The notes beneath the pieces were generated by a model. It saw nothing but the letters and a program-made list of their open reading frames with translations, had not been told where the DNA came from and searched no databases. Made by a program: the position numbers and the translations under genes. From Allopusillimonas ginsengisoli (GTDB lineage: Bacteria; Pseudomonadota; Gammaproteobacteria; Burkholderiales; Burkholderiaceae_B), in contig RAPG01000017.1 in NCBI GenBank assembly GCA_005239165.1, forward strand, positions 1-64,000: a stretch of 64,000 nt of DNA, given 5' to 3'. Below, one piece after another: positions 9,347 through 16,943 of the stretch (positions are counted from its first letter, which is position 1; every line of letters starts with the position of its first letter).

Positions 9347-9967
9347 ATGATGACAGCTCGTACTTTGGCACGTGTTCTTGCACCGATCAGCCTGGCCGTT
9401 CTTGCTGCGTGCCAAACGACCAGTCCCACACAGAAAACAGCACCAGATTCATCTGCTCAAACGGCGACACCTGCCCAGACCGCTGCCACTCAAGCTGAAT
9501 CGCAAACTCAGGCTCAGTCGCAGGGTGCTCCTGTGGCTGTGTTCCTGGCAGATACCGCTGCCCGCAACGGCTGGACGCCCGTCGATATTGACTCCGGTAA
9601 GCTTTTTGTGAACCCCCAGCCCGTGCTCACGCGTGACGACCTTTCAGGGGTGCAAGCAGGTACAAGCAAAGATGGCGCAGGTCTGCTTGCCTTGCAGCTC
9701 AATGATTCTGGCAAAGCCAAAATCAAAGACGCCACCACCAAAAACCCCAATCTGCGGCTTGCACTTGTTGTTGGGCGCACCATGCTTGCAGCACCGGGTT
9801 ACACAACACCTGTCATGTCCGATCAATTGATTTTTGCAGTGGGTAGCGAGCAAAATGCCAACGCAGCAGCGCGGGCAATTGCTGGCGTACCGCAAGACGG
9901 CACCGGTGATGCACAACAACCGCCCGCCCCAGCGCAGGGTCAGACACCTAAAAGTGTGCCGCGCTAA
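9347..9967 (+). CDS. Lipoprotein with SecD P1-head-like domain
   Basis: A 206-residue predicted lipoprotein. The signal peptide ends in the lipobox LAAC, with the acylated Cys at about residue 22, after the start ATG ATG preceded by GTGGGGA. A Gln/Thr/Ala-rich linker (about 25-60) precedes a globular region. There VAVFLADTA, NPQPVLTRDDLSGVQAG and ALQLNDSGKAKI resemble the first periplasmic (P1 head) subdomain of SecD, and a Pro/Gln-rich tail follows. Whether it interacts with the Sec machinery is unknown; the similarity may only reflect a shared fold. It is probably anchored in the outer or inner membrane facing the periplasm. It follows the pbpC operon after a 113-bp gap and is probably transcribed on its own. 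Confidence 0.75.
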   Translation: MMTARTLARVLAPISLAVLAACQTTSPTQKTAPDSSAQTATPAQTAATQAESQTQAQSQGAPVAVFLADTAARNGWTPVDIDSGKLFVNPQPVLTRDDLSGVQAGTSKDGAGLLALQLNDSGKAKIKDATTKNPNLRLALVVGRTMLAAPGYTTPVMSDQLIFAVGSEQNANAAARAIAGVPQDGTGDAQQPPAPAQGQTPKSVPR

Positions 9968-9985
9968 ACCAGCAGTGGGCAGATC

Positions 9986-10014
9986 CCATGAGGGTAGGTA
10001 TCTAACCCTCATGG
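9986..10014. repeat. Perfect 10-bp inverted repeat downstream of the lipoprotein gene
   Basis: CCATGAGGGT at 9986-9995 and ACCCTCATGG at 10005-10014 are perfect complements around a 9-nt loop, 19 bp after the lipoprotein stop codon. There is no T tract on either side, so it is not a standard intrinsic terminator. It may protect the 3' end of the mRNA or be a Rho-linked end. The 350-bp stretch 9968-10317 otherwise holds only this repeat and the terminator at 10184-10228. Confidence 0.6.
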
Positions 10015-10183
10015 TTGAGAGAGCAAAATTTGGGGCCTCTTCTACGTTGTCCTGACGTTGTATCCAGTTTTCCCCGCCTCTCCAAGGTTGCAGTACATGT
10101 GTGACAAACCGATTAGCCGGCAAATTGCAGGTATAGTAATAGTGATCTGCGTGTAGCGTTGCTGTCGCAAGCCGGTCATTGCC

Positions 10184-10228
10184 AAAATATGCTGGCCCCG
10201 CCTGTTTGGCTGGGCTGGCATATTTTTT
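10184..10228 (+). terminator. Rho-independent terminator, possibly of a small RNA
   Basis: AAAATATGC at 10184-10192 pairs with GCATATTTT at 10218-10226. The stem extends inward by TGGCCC against GGGCTG (two G-T wobbles), and T residues run through 10228. It lies 217 bp after the lipoprotein stop and 90 bp before the next gene. It therefore ends either a long 3' UTR or a separate short transcript. Confidence 0.7.
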
Positions 10229-10317
10229 AGCATTTACTCACGAAAACGGTAGCGTATGTCGTGTCGCGCTACACCCAAATGCTCTGACAACCTCCTTGCG
10301 CAAGCGGAAAGCGATCC

Positions 10318-10698
10318 ATGGACAATTCTTCATCCAACCTTGTAAGCGTGCAGGCTCTGGGGCGTACGCTCACGCTGGGCTTCAAGTTCGTGGCATGGCT
10401 GAACGGGCTGGGCTTGCTACTGACACTGATGTTGTCAATGGGTGTGGCGCTCGAGGTGTCCGCCGTTTGGTATCGGTTGCCGCTGGCTGCTTTTCTGTGC
10501 GGCCTTGCGCTGGCAGGGCTTGGGTTGCTGTGGTCCTGTCCGGCTCAGACCAGCATGCTTTATCAATTGTCTCGATCTTACCGAACACGTGGCTATTGGG
10601 TGCCACTGTTTTGTACGCTGCTGGCTTACGCCTTAAGCCTGATTGTATTTGTCATGGGCTGCTGGGCCCTGCAGAGCTTATTTGAAGCGCTGCAGTAG
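10318..10698 (+). CDS. Small integral membrane protein, unknown function
   Basis: A 126-residue protein not assigned to a known family here. Three or four hydrophobic segments are visible: about residues 21-47 (FKFVAWLNGLGLLLTLMLSM), 52-73 (WYRLPLAAFLCGLALAGLGL) and 92-118 (YWVPLFCTLLAYALSLIVFV). The termini are short and polar. A purine-rich CGGAAAGCG precedes the ATG by about 5 nt. It stands alone between a terminator and the pyrB palindromes, in the same orientation as both neighbours. Hydropathy and initiation context support a real gene. Nothing in the sequence suggests a transporter motif or an enzymatic residue set. Confidence 0.65.
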   Translation: MDNSSSNLVSVQALGRTLTLGFKFVAWLNGLGLLLTLMLSMGVALEVSAVWYRLPLAAFLCGLALAGLGLLWSCPAQTSMLYQLSRSYRTRGYWVPLFCTLLAYALSLIVFVMGCWALQSLFEALQ

Positions 10699-10811
10699 TC
10701 ACCATAGCGGTCTTACCTTCAGGTTGGTCAAGGGGGGGGCACGCTTTTTTTCCGCCCTGGACGGTGGCACCGGTAGCACACCAAGTCAACGCGCCAAGAC
10801 GGCTCTGCGTT

Positions 10812-10921
10812 GCGTATATACGCCATACACAGTACTTGCTGTTGTTTTTATAGAGAAACCGTAAAAAAGCGCTCGCGAAATATCGCGTGGGTTTATAAAA
10901 TATACGCTCTGCGTATATTTT
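10812..10921. promoter_or_regulatory. Palindromic control region upstream of the HTH-ATCase gene
   Basis: Three palindromes lie in 110 bp. GCGTATATACGC (10812-10823) is a perfect 12-mer. CGCGA AATA TCGCG lies at 10874-10887. The arms AAAATATACGC (10897-10907) and GCGTATATTTT (10911-10921) are a perfect 11-bp inverted repeat around TCT. The first and third share the half-site GCGTATA, whose centres are about 90 bp apart. The last repeat ends 12 bp before the ATG and overlaps a TATAAAAT stretch that could be a -10 element. This arrangement is typical of dimeric repressor operators. The obvious candidate binder is the HTH-like domain of the downstream protein itself, which is an inference. Confidence 0.65.
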
Positions 10922-10933
10922 CAGGGTTCTCTC

Positions 10934-12229
10934 ATGACTGTCTCGCAACAGGTATTTCTACGCGACGCGATGCGCCGCCTTAATCTCACTCGTGATGTGT
11001 TCGCGGGGCGTATTGGTGTCAAGCGTCGTGCGCTTGATACATGGTTGCTGCCAGAGGGGTCACAAGAATACCGTGCCATGCCTGAAGTGGTTTCGCGTTT
11101 TGTGACTGAAATCGTCGAGAACGACAGCCTGTTGCAAAAATATGCGCACAGCACTGTGCAGTCGGGGCCGCTGCGCAATCGTATTGCGGTCGAAGGAAAA
11201 CACCAATTGCTGTCGGTGGATCAGTTCAGTCGCGAGTCGGTTGAAGACCTGTTCCGCATCGCCGACCACATGCAGCCCATCGCCCGCCGTCAGAAGGTTT
11301 CGCGTGTGCTTGAGGGCGCTGTTCTCGGCAACCTTTTCTTTGAGGCCAGCACGCGTACCAGGGTCAGCTTTGGCGCAGCGTTCTGCCGTTTGGGTGGCTC
11401 AGTGTGCGACACCACGGGGTTTACGTTTTCCTCCATGGCCAAAGGCGAATCTATTTACGACACCAGCCGCGTAATGAGCGGCTATGTTGATGCCATGGTT
11501 ATCCGGCACCCAGAAAAAGGCTCTGTAGCCGAATTCGCGCGGGCGACCAATATCCCTGTGGTAAATGGCGGGGACGGCCCTGGCGAGCACCCCAGCCAGG
11601 CACTGCTTGATCTATACACCATACTTACCGAGTTCTCGCGCCTGGGCAAATTGCTGGATGGTGCTCACATTGCATTGGCGGGCGATCTTAAATACGGCCG
11701 CACCGTGCACTCGCTCATCAAGTTGCTGGCGCTTTATCGTGGCCTGAAATTTACATTGATTTCGCCAAAAGGGCTGGAAATGCCCGACTACATTGTTGAA
11801 GAAACAAGCACGCGAGGGCATGTCATTGAACAGACCCATTCGCTTGAAACAGGCCTAGTCGGCGCTGATGTCATCTATGCCACAAGGGTGCAGAAAGAGC
11901 GGTTCGCTGCCGAAGAACTTGAAGGGTACACACCCGACTTCCAAATTAATAAAGCCATCGTCGACAAATGTTGTGGGCCGGATGTCATTGTCATGCATCC
12001 GTTGCCGCGTGACAGTCGCGAGGGTGCTAATGATCTTAGCGTTGATCTGAACCACGACCCAAGGTTGGCCATATTCCGTCAGACTGACAACGGTATCCCT
12101 GTGCGCATGGCCATTTTTGCGGTGCTGCTGGGCGTGGAGGGGCTAGTGCAGCATTCGCTGCGTGACGTTACCTGGAGCCCTCCATCACACATAGGGCCCG
12201 ATGACAGTGTGTTTCACGGTATGTACTAG
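10934..12229 (+). CDS. pyrB: Aspartate carbamoyltransferase with N-terminal HTH-like extension
   Basis: A 431-residue protein, about 110 longer than a standard ATCase catalytic chain. The catalytic core starts near residue 85. It carries the carbamoyl-phosphate motif STRTR (139-143), the HPSQALLDL helix and the C-domain HPLPR motif (from H355), so it should make carbamoyl-aspartate in pyrimidine synthesis. Residues 1-60 (LNLTRDVFAGRIGVKRRALD, then TWLLP) read like a Cro/XRE-type helix-turn-helix rather than any known ATCase element. The gene is monocistronic, and convergent rdgC follows. The upstream palindromes suggest autoregulation. Alternatives are an oligomerisation domain, or a paralogue acting on another substrate. 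The enzyme family is firm; a DNA-binding role for the N-terminus is inference. Confidence 0.88.
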   Translation: MTVSQQVFLRDAMRRLNLTRDVFAGRIGVKRRALDTWLLPEGSQEYRAMPEVVSRFVTEIVENDSLLQKYAHSTVQSGPLRNRIAVEGKHQLLSVDQFSRESVEDLFRIADHMQPIARRQKVSRVLEGAVLGNLFFEASTRTRVSFGAAFCRLGGSVCDTTGFTFSSMAKGESIYDTSRVMSGYVDAMVIRHPEKGSVAEFARATNIPVVNGGDGPGEHPSQALLDLYTILTEFSRLGKLLDGAHIALAGDLKYGRTVHSLIKLLALYRGLKFTLISPKGLEMPDYIVEETSTRGHVIEQTHSLETGLVGADVIYATRVQKERFAAEELEGYTPDFQINKAIVDKCCGPDVIVMHPLPRDSREGANDLSVDLNHDPRLAIFRQTDNGIPVRMAIFAVLLGVEGLVQHSLRDVTWSPPSHIGPDDSVFHGMY

Positions 12230-12231
12230 CG

Positions 12232-12291
12232 GCACACCAAGCCGACGCGGGTTATTGCCTGCGCCGGCTACTGTGATACAGATGGTGTGAG
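12232..12291. other. Inverted-repeat spacer between convergent pyrB and rdgC
   Basis: The 64-bp gap between the two convergent stops holds outer arms CACACCA and TGGTGTG and an inner GCCG-CGC / GCG-CGGC pairing with one mismatch. It may form a structure that separates the two transcripts. No T tract is present, so a terminator is only a guess. Confidence 0.35.
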
Positions 12292-12293
12292 CC

Positions 12294-13205
12294 TCAGGCT
12301 GCCACGTCCTGCTTGCGCTCGCCACCCAGGGCGTCGACAAGCGCGTCAATTAGACGGGCAAGCTCGCCCGACATTAACGTAAAGTCAGAGTCAAATTGCT
12401 CGGCTTCATTATGTGATGACGTGTCTTGTCCTTCTTTGAGCACGTCGAGCGGAGCTACACGCTTGACGTCCAGGGCTTCGGTCAGCACAAACGACACACG
12501 GTCGGCCCAGGTCATGGCCAGACGGGTGCACTGCTTGCCCGTCTGTACGTGCTTGCGTACATCATCAATCTCGATACTTTGACGTACGTAACGCACGGTT
12601 GCGCCGCTGTCGCTGGTCGAGCGCAACTCGGTGTCCTGATCAATGCTGAAACTCTGAGGCGCTTCATCGCTGATCAGCCATTCGGTCATGGCCGCAGCGG
12701 GGGAGGCCTCGACGTAAAGCGGGGACACAGGAAAACTGTCAAGACATTTGGCCAGCAGACCCAGCACTTCGTCGCATTTTGCAGAGGCTGCAGCATCAAT
12801 GATGAGCCAGTGGTTGCGGGTATCCAGCCACACGCGCGTGTCGCGGTAAATGCTGAACGCCTTGGGCAACAGCTCGTCAGTGACCTGTTCTTTGATTTCT
12901 TTCATTTGCCGGCGGCCGGGTTTGAAACCTTGCTGCTCTTCAATTTCCTGGGCCTTGGCCTTGGCAAATTGATTGATTACGGTGGTGGGCAGCAGTTTTT
13001 TTTCTGCCCGCAGGGTAATCAGGTACTGACCATCGAGTGCGTACACCAGGCCACTGTCTTCGCGGGGGGGTATCCACCCCAGGCTTTGCATGTCGCTACT
13101 GCCACCTGGCTTGAATGCCTGCTGGGCGAGCGCGGATTCGAGAGTGTCTGGCGTGCATTTCCATGAGGAAGCCAGACGATAGATTTTGAGATTTTTGAAC
13201 CACAT
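12294..13205 (-). CDS. rdgC: Recombination-associated protein RdgC
   Basis: A 303-residue protein that matches RdgC along its whole length. It has the start [11 protein letters not shown], the central [20 protein letters not shown] and the motif [17 protein letters not shown]. RdgC is a ring-shaped dimer that coats double-stranded DNA and restrains RecA, and it becomes important when replication restart fails. The length equals that of E. coli RdgC. The gene is monocistronic and convergent with the ATCase gene, with no shared promoter. Confidence 0.95.
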   Translation of the reverse strand: MWFKNLKIYRLASSWKCTPDTLESALAQQAFKPGGSSDMQSLGWIPPREDSGLVYALDGQYLITLRAEKKLLPTTVINQFAKAKAQEIEEQQGFKPGRRQMKEIKEQVTDELLPKAFSIYRDTRVWLDTRNHWLIIDAAASAKCDEVLGLLAKCLDSFPVSPLYVEASPAAAMTEWLISDEAPQSFSIDQDTELRSTSDSGATVRYVRQSIEIDDVRKHVQTGKQCTRLAMTWADRVSFVLTEALDVKRVAPLDVLKEGQDTSSHNEAEQFDSDFTLMSGELARLIDALVDALGGERKQDVAA

Positions 13206-13482
13206 AGTGTCGTATGTCTTTGATGAATGGCCCGAGCGTGCCAGCCTGTCTGGCGGGTCGGCCTTTGGGCAGAAAATCGGACCGTTGATTGTAAGCCCTA
13301 TTTGCGACCGGCTGTCCGAAGCACGTGTGAAGATGTCACGATTTGAAAGCTATCGGCGTGTGCCGTTGCTGGCATTACATGCGGTTAACGACGTTACCAC
13401 GTATGGGGAGCAAGCCCGAAAGGGCGGCAGGCTTGCCTATGCCTACGCAAGCCGGGCGCGTGAGGTTACAGTCGTAAGGTCC

Positions 13483-13519
13483 AAAAAAATGGCCCAGGAT
13501 GCCGTGGGCATTGGGCCAT
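13483..13519 (-). terminator. Rho-independent terminator in the gap after the MHS transporter gene
   Basis: ATGGCCCA (13489-13496) pairs with TGGGCCAT (13512-13519) and ATGCC (13499-13503) with GGCAT (13507-13511), with a two-base GG bulge and a GTG loop. On the minus strand the stem is followed by seven T residues (13482-13488). It ends a minus-strand transcript: the MHS gene 173 bp away, or a small RNA from 13520-13690. Confidence 0.7.
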
Positions 13520-13646
13520 TCAGAGTAAGCACCTATACTGCGCTAAAAAAGATTGCGGGGGGCACAGTATCGGCGATAAAAGAGAAGCAGCACATTCAGG
13601 CCGGGGGATCAGACGCCTGTAGTCGCACGCAACCTCTTCCACAAGT

Positions 13647-13685
13647 CTGATTCTAGGCATATCGGCTGACGTTGGCCTGAATCAG
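13647..13685. repeat. Inverted repeat next to the MHS transporter stop
   Basis: CTGATTC plus AGGC, with one bulged T, pairs with GCCT plus GAATCAG around a 16-nt loop, 6 bp from the end of the MHS transporter gene. There is no T tract. Together with the terminator at 13483-13519 it is the only structure seen in the gene-free stretch 13206-13691. A 154-codon plus-strand ORF there does not look like a protein. Confidence 0.5.
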
Positions 13686-13691
13686 GGCAGA

Positions 13692-15386
13692 TCAGGCATT
13701 AATGTCGACGTTTTTGGTTTCTTTGACAAACAGCGTGCCTATGACAAGCGTGATGGACGCAACAATAATGGGGTACCACAGGCCGTCGTAGCTGTTGCCC
13801 GTGGCCGCCACGATAGCAAATGCGGCAGGCGGTAAAAAGCCGCCAAACCAGCCGTTGCCAATGTGATACGGCAGGCTCATCGACGTGTAACGGATACGGG
13901 TTGGAAACATCTCGACCAGCATGGCGGCGATTGGTCCATACACCATGGTGACCAGTATCACCAGAAAGGTCAGCAGCCCGACGACAGCAACATAGTTGAT
14001 TTGCAGCGGATCGGCGGCAGCCGGGTAGCCGTGCTGGCGTATTGCGTCGGTCAGTGCGTGTCGCAACTGGGCCGACTTCGACGCGTACTCGGCCTTGTTC
14101 ATTGCCTGGCCTTCGAACGACTCGTATTCGTCTTCGCCAATCCGTACCCTTGCAATGCTGCCCGGGGGAGCGGCCTTGTTGGTGTAGTTGACGGCATGGC
14201 TGGCCATGAACGTCTTGAGAATATCGCATGAACTGTTGAACGATGACGTACCCATCAGGTTGAACTGAAAAGAACAGGTGGCGGGATCTGCAGTCACTAC
14301 GACAGGGGCGGATGTCTGGGCGCGTTCGAGCACAGGGTTGGCGAAGTGGGTGATCGCCTTGAAGACCGGAAAATAGCTTAACGCGGCGATAAGGCAGCCG
14401 GCCATAATGATGGGCTTTCGGCCTATGCGGTCAGAAAGTGCGCCAAACACCACGAAAAATGGCGTCCCCAACAGCAGGCCAAGGGCGATCATGATGCTTG
14501 CCGTATTGGGCTCCACAGCCAGTGTTTTTGTCAGAAAAAACAGGGCATAAAACTGGCCTGTGTACCAGATTACGGCCTGGCCGGCCGTCAGGCCCACTAG
14601 TGCGAGCAAAACAATTTTGAGATTGCTCCACCGTCCGAATGATTCCGTGATCGGCGCGCTCGATCCTTTGCCGTCTGCTTTCATTTTGAGGAAGGCGGGT
14701 GACTCATTCAGGCGCATCCGTATCCACACCGAAATAATCAGGAGTACGGAAGAAATTAGGAATGGAATGCGCCAGCCCCAGTCCAGAAATGCTTCTTCAC
14801 TGAGCGAGCGTCGTATCCCCAGGGTGATGATCAGAGACAGAAAAAGACCCATAGTGGCTGTGGTCTGGATCCAGCTTGTGTAAAAGCCGCGGCGATTCTG
14901 AGGAGCGTGTTCTGCCACATAGGTCGCCGCACCGCCATATTCGCCGCCTAGGGCCAGCCCTTGCAGCAGACGCAGGCCGATCATGATGGCTGGTGCAGCG
15001 ATGCCGATGGACGCATAGGAAGGCAATACGCCCACTAAAAATGTGGACATGCCCATAATCAATATGGTGATTAAAAACGTATATTTGCGGCCAACCATAT
15101 CGCCCAACCGACCGAAGACCAGCGCACCAAAGGGACGCACGGCAAACCCCGCTGAAAATGCCAGCAAGGCGAATATAAAGCCGGCGGTCGGGTTGACACC
15201 TGAAAAAAAATGCACGGCAATAATAGATGCCATCGAGCCATAAAGGTAAAAGTCATACCACTCGAACACGGTTCCCAGCGAAGACGCAAAAATGACCTTC
15301 CGCTCTTCGGCAGACATTGGTCGACTGGTGGCCGCAGGGGCTCCCGCGTTTACGCTGCCGTCTGGCGTGGCCATGCTCCTCTCCAT
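13692..15386 (-). CDS. MHS-family MFS transporter (metabolite:H+ symporter)
   Basis: About 564 residues from the start at 15386, chosen because AGGAG lies 5 nt upstream. A start 5 codons further up has no such site. The core TVFEWYDFYLYGSMAS opens TM1, and the loop 2-3 motif GRLGDMVGRKY and GLALGGEYGGAATYVAEHAP in the TM4-TM5 region are hallmarks of the MHS subfamily (ShiA, ProP and KgtP relatives). These import organic acids, shikimate or betaines with protons. A hydrophilic insert of about 80 residues lies in the C-terminal half (QTSAPVVVTADPATCSF onward), making it longer than the usual 430-460. Further downstream are transmembrane segments and the motif MVEMFPTRIRYT. The TctE/TctD-like sensor pair lies 31 bp upstream on the same strand and may control it. 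Confidence 0.9.
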   Translation of the reverse strand: MERSMATPDGSVNAGAPAATSRPMSAEERKVIFASSLGTVFEWYDFYLYGSMASIIAVHFFSGVNPTAGFIFALLAFSAGFAVRPFGALVFGRLGDMVGRKYTFLITILIMGMSTFLVGVLPSYASIGIAAPAIMIGLRLLQGLALGGEYGGAATYVAEHAPQNRRGFYTSWIQTTATMGLFLSLIITLGIRRSLSEEAFLDWGWRIPFLISSVLLIISVWIRMRLNESPAFLKMKADGKGSSAPITESFGRWSNLKIVLLALVGLTAGQAVIWYTGQFYALFFLTKTLAVEPNTASIMIALGLLLGTPFFVVFGALSDRIGRKPIIMAGCLIAALSYFPVFKAITHFANPVLERAQTSAPVVVTADPATCSFQFNLMGTSSFNSSCDILKTFMASHAVNYTNKAAPPGSIARVRIGEDEYESFEGQAMNKAEYASKSAQLRHALTDAIRQHGYPAAADPLQINYVAVVGLLTFLVILVTMVYGPIAAMLVEMFPTRIRYTSMSLPYHIGNGWFGGFLPPAAFAIVAATGNSYDGLWYPIIVASITLVIGTLFVKETKNVDINA

Positions 15387-15417
15387 CGTGTCTCCTGTCA
15401 TGGGTTTGTTCGTTCAG

Positions 15418-16926
15418 CTATACGTTCTGGCTTTGTACGCCTTTGATGTAGCTGAAGCTGACTCTTATTCTGGTGCCTCGTGTCTGGGGCTCATAGTCGC
15501 CAGAGGTGGGCAGAAATGAGATGGTCGCTTCGTGGTATTCGGCGATTTCTTTTACGATAGGTAAACCCAGGCCGCTCCCATCAACATGTGTGCCCAAAAC
15601 CCGATAAAAGCGATCAAAAACACGATCTCGCTCGGCTAGCGGAATGCCGGGGCCTGTGTCTTCCACCTCAAGGTAGGCCGACAGGGCATCGCCACCTGTG
15701 CGTATGGTCACTTTGCCTCCATGAGAGCTGTAGATAATGGCATTCTCAATGAGGTTGTTCAGCATTTCAGCGAGCATCATTCGGTCGCCATGGATATAGA
15801 CGGGAAATGGCGCCCGCTCAAAGCCCAGATCGATGTCTCTATTGAGCGCAGCATCGACCCATTGGGAAGATTGCTGTTCTGCAAGCGGGTTCAGGTCAAT
15901 CTGTTCAAGGCCGAGCCCGCTGGGGTCGTCTGGGTTCTCGGCGCGAGCCAGCGCCAGCATCTGGTTGACCAGCCGGGTGGCGCGGTCTGAGCCGCGTATG
16001 AGCAGCTTCAGGCTGTCGTTCATTTTGTCGGGGCTGCGCTCGCGCAAGGCGAGTTCAGCCTGAGTACGCATGCCGGCTAGCGGTGTTTTTAACTGATGCG
16101 CGGCGTTTGACACAAATCGTCGCTGAGTTTCATGCGCTGCTGCCAAACGCAGGAGCAGGCTGTTCATTGCCGCGATAAGAGGGACGATTTCGGCGGGGGC
16201 AAGTTCGGCTGTAATAGGTGAGGTGTCGTTGGCTCTTCTGGCGCGTATGCGCTCTTGAAGAACAGTAAGTGGCTCCAGCCCCTGGGTCAGGCCCAAACCC
16301 GCAAGCAGGGCGGCCAGTGGCAGCACAATGAGTTGCGGAGTAAGCATGCCGGTTAAAATTTCTTGCTGCAGACGCGCCCGCATCTGATTGGATTGCGCAA
16401 CAACGGTCAGAAACGGCAGGCCATCTGCGTCTGCCCCTCCCCAGACATAAGCCACCCGAATACTGTGGTCGTCCATGGTCTCGTTGTTCACACGCACTTT
16501 GTCCCTGTCGTACGACCAGTTAGCCGGTAGTGGAATAGCGCGATTGCCATCCAGCGAATTTCCATTTGCATCGCGGACGTCCCAATAAATCATGTGGCCG
16601 GGGTCACCGTGAAGCAGGTTGATCACGAAAGGTGACAACTGCACGCCTTTCAGAATGTTCTGCTGTTCAACTTCGTGCCGCACCATACGCAGATGATCAA
16701 TGAGCGCCCGATCATAGGGAGCATTGGCAATATTCTGTGCGATGAAGTAGGTAATGACCAGACCGATGGTCCAGAGCAAAAACAGCGGTCCGAACATCCA
16801 CAGAATGATCTTGTTGAGCAGCGAGCGGTTATTTTTGGCTTTTTTGCGCCGAAACGGCCGGTGCCAGGAGACTCCTGTGTCACCTTGTTCACGCGCCTGG
16901 TCGAGAATGTCGGGGTCGATCAGCAT
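15418..16926 (-). CDS. Sensor histidine kinase, TctE-like
   Basis: About 502 residues from M at 16926; an upstream start at 16986 would overlap the response regulator. The order is a basic cytoplasmic N-terminus, TM1 about 41-63 (IILWMFGPLFLLWTIGLVIT), and a periplasmic 2CSK_N-type sensor region. TM2 about 193-215, a linker, and HisKA with AAHQLKTPLAGM (phospho-acceptor His about 277) follow. The HATPase_c domain has the N box NNLIENAIIYS, G1 VEDTGPGIP and G2 GSGLGLPIV. This architecture is that of TctE, which senses extracytoplasmic tri- or dicarboxylates. It sits 17 nt after the stop of its response regulator in one operon, with the MHS transporter following. The ligand is unknown; an organic acid carried by that transporter is the simplest inference. 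Confidence 0.9.
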   Translation of the reverse strand: MLIDPDILDQAREQGDTGVSWHRPFRRKKAKNNRSLLNKIILWMFGPLFLLWTIGLVITYFIAQNIANAPYDRALIDHLRMVRHEVEQQNILKGVQLSPFVINLLHGDPGHMIYWDVRDANGNSLDGNRAIPLPANWSYDRDKVRVNNETMDDHSIRVAYVWGGADADGLPFLTVVAQSNQMRARLQQEILTGMLTPQLIVLPLAALLAGLGLTQGLEPLTVLQERIRARRANDTSPITAELAPAEIVPLIAAMNSLLLRLAAAHETQRRFVSNAAHQLKTPLAGMRTQAELALRERSPDKMNDSLKLLIRGSDRATRLVNQMLALARAENPDDPSGLGLEQIDLNPLAEQQSSQWVDAALNRDIDLGFERAPFPVYIHGDRMMLAEMLNNLIENAIIYSSHGGKVTIRTGGDALSAYLEVEDTGPGIPLAERDRVFDRFYRVLGTHVDGSGLGLPIVKEIAEYHEATISFLPTSGDYEPQTRGTRIRVSFSYIKGVQSQNV

Positions 16927-16943
16927 GCAGTGCCGGCACGCCT

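Noticed and set aside
9986-10014. Perfect inverted repeat considered as a terminator
   Set aside because: No T run follows on either strand, so it is listed only as a repeat.
12426-13166. 246-codon plus-strand ORF inside rdgC
   Set aside because: Fully antisense to a well-conserved gene, with no motif; a consequence of codon bias.
13186-13650. 154-codon plus-strand ORF overlapping the rdgC start
   Set aside because: It opens antisense to rdgC, has no Shine-Dalgarno or recognisable domain, and crosses a minus-strand terminator hairpin.
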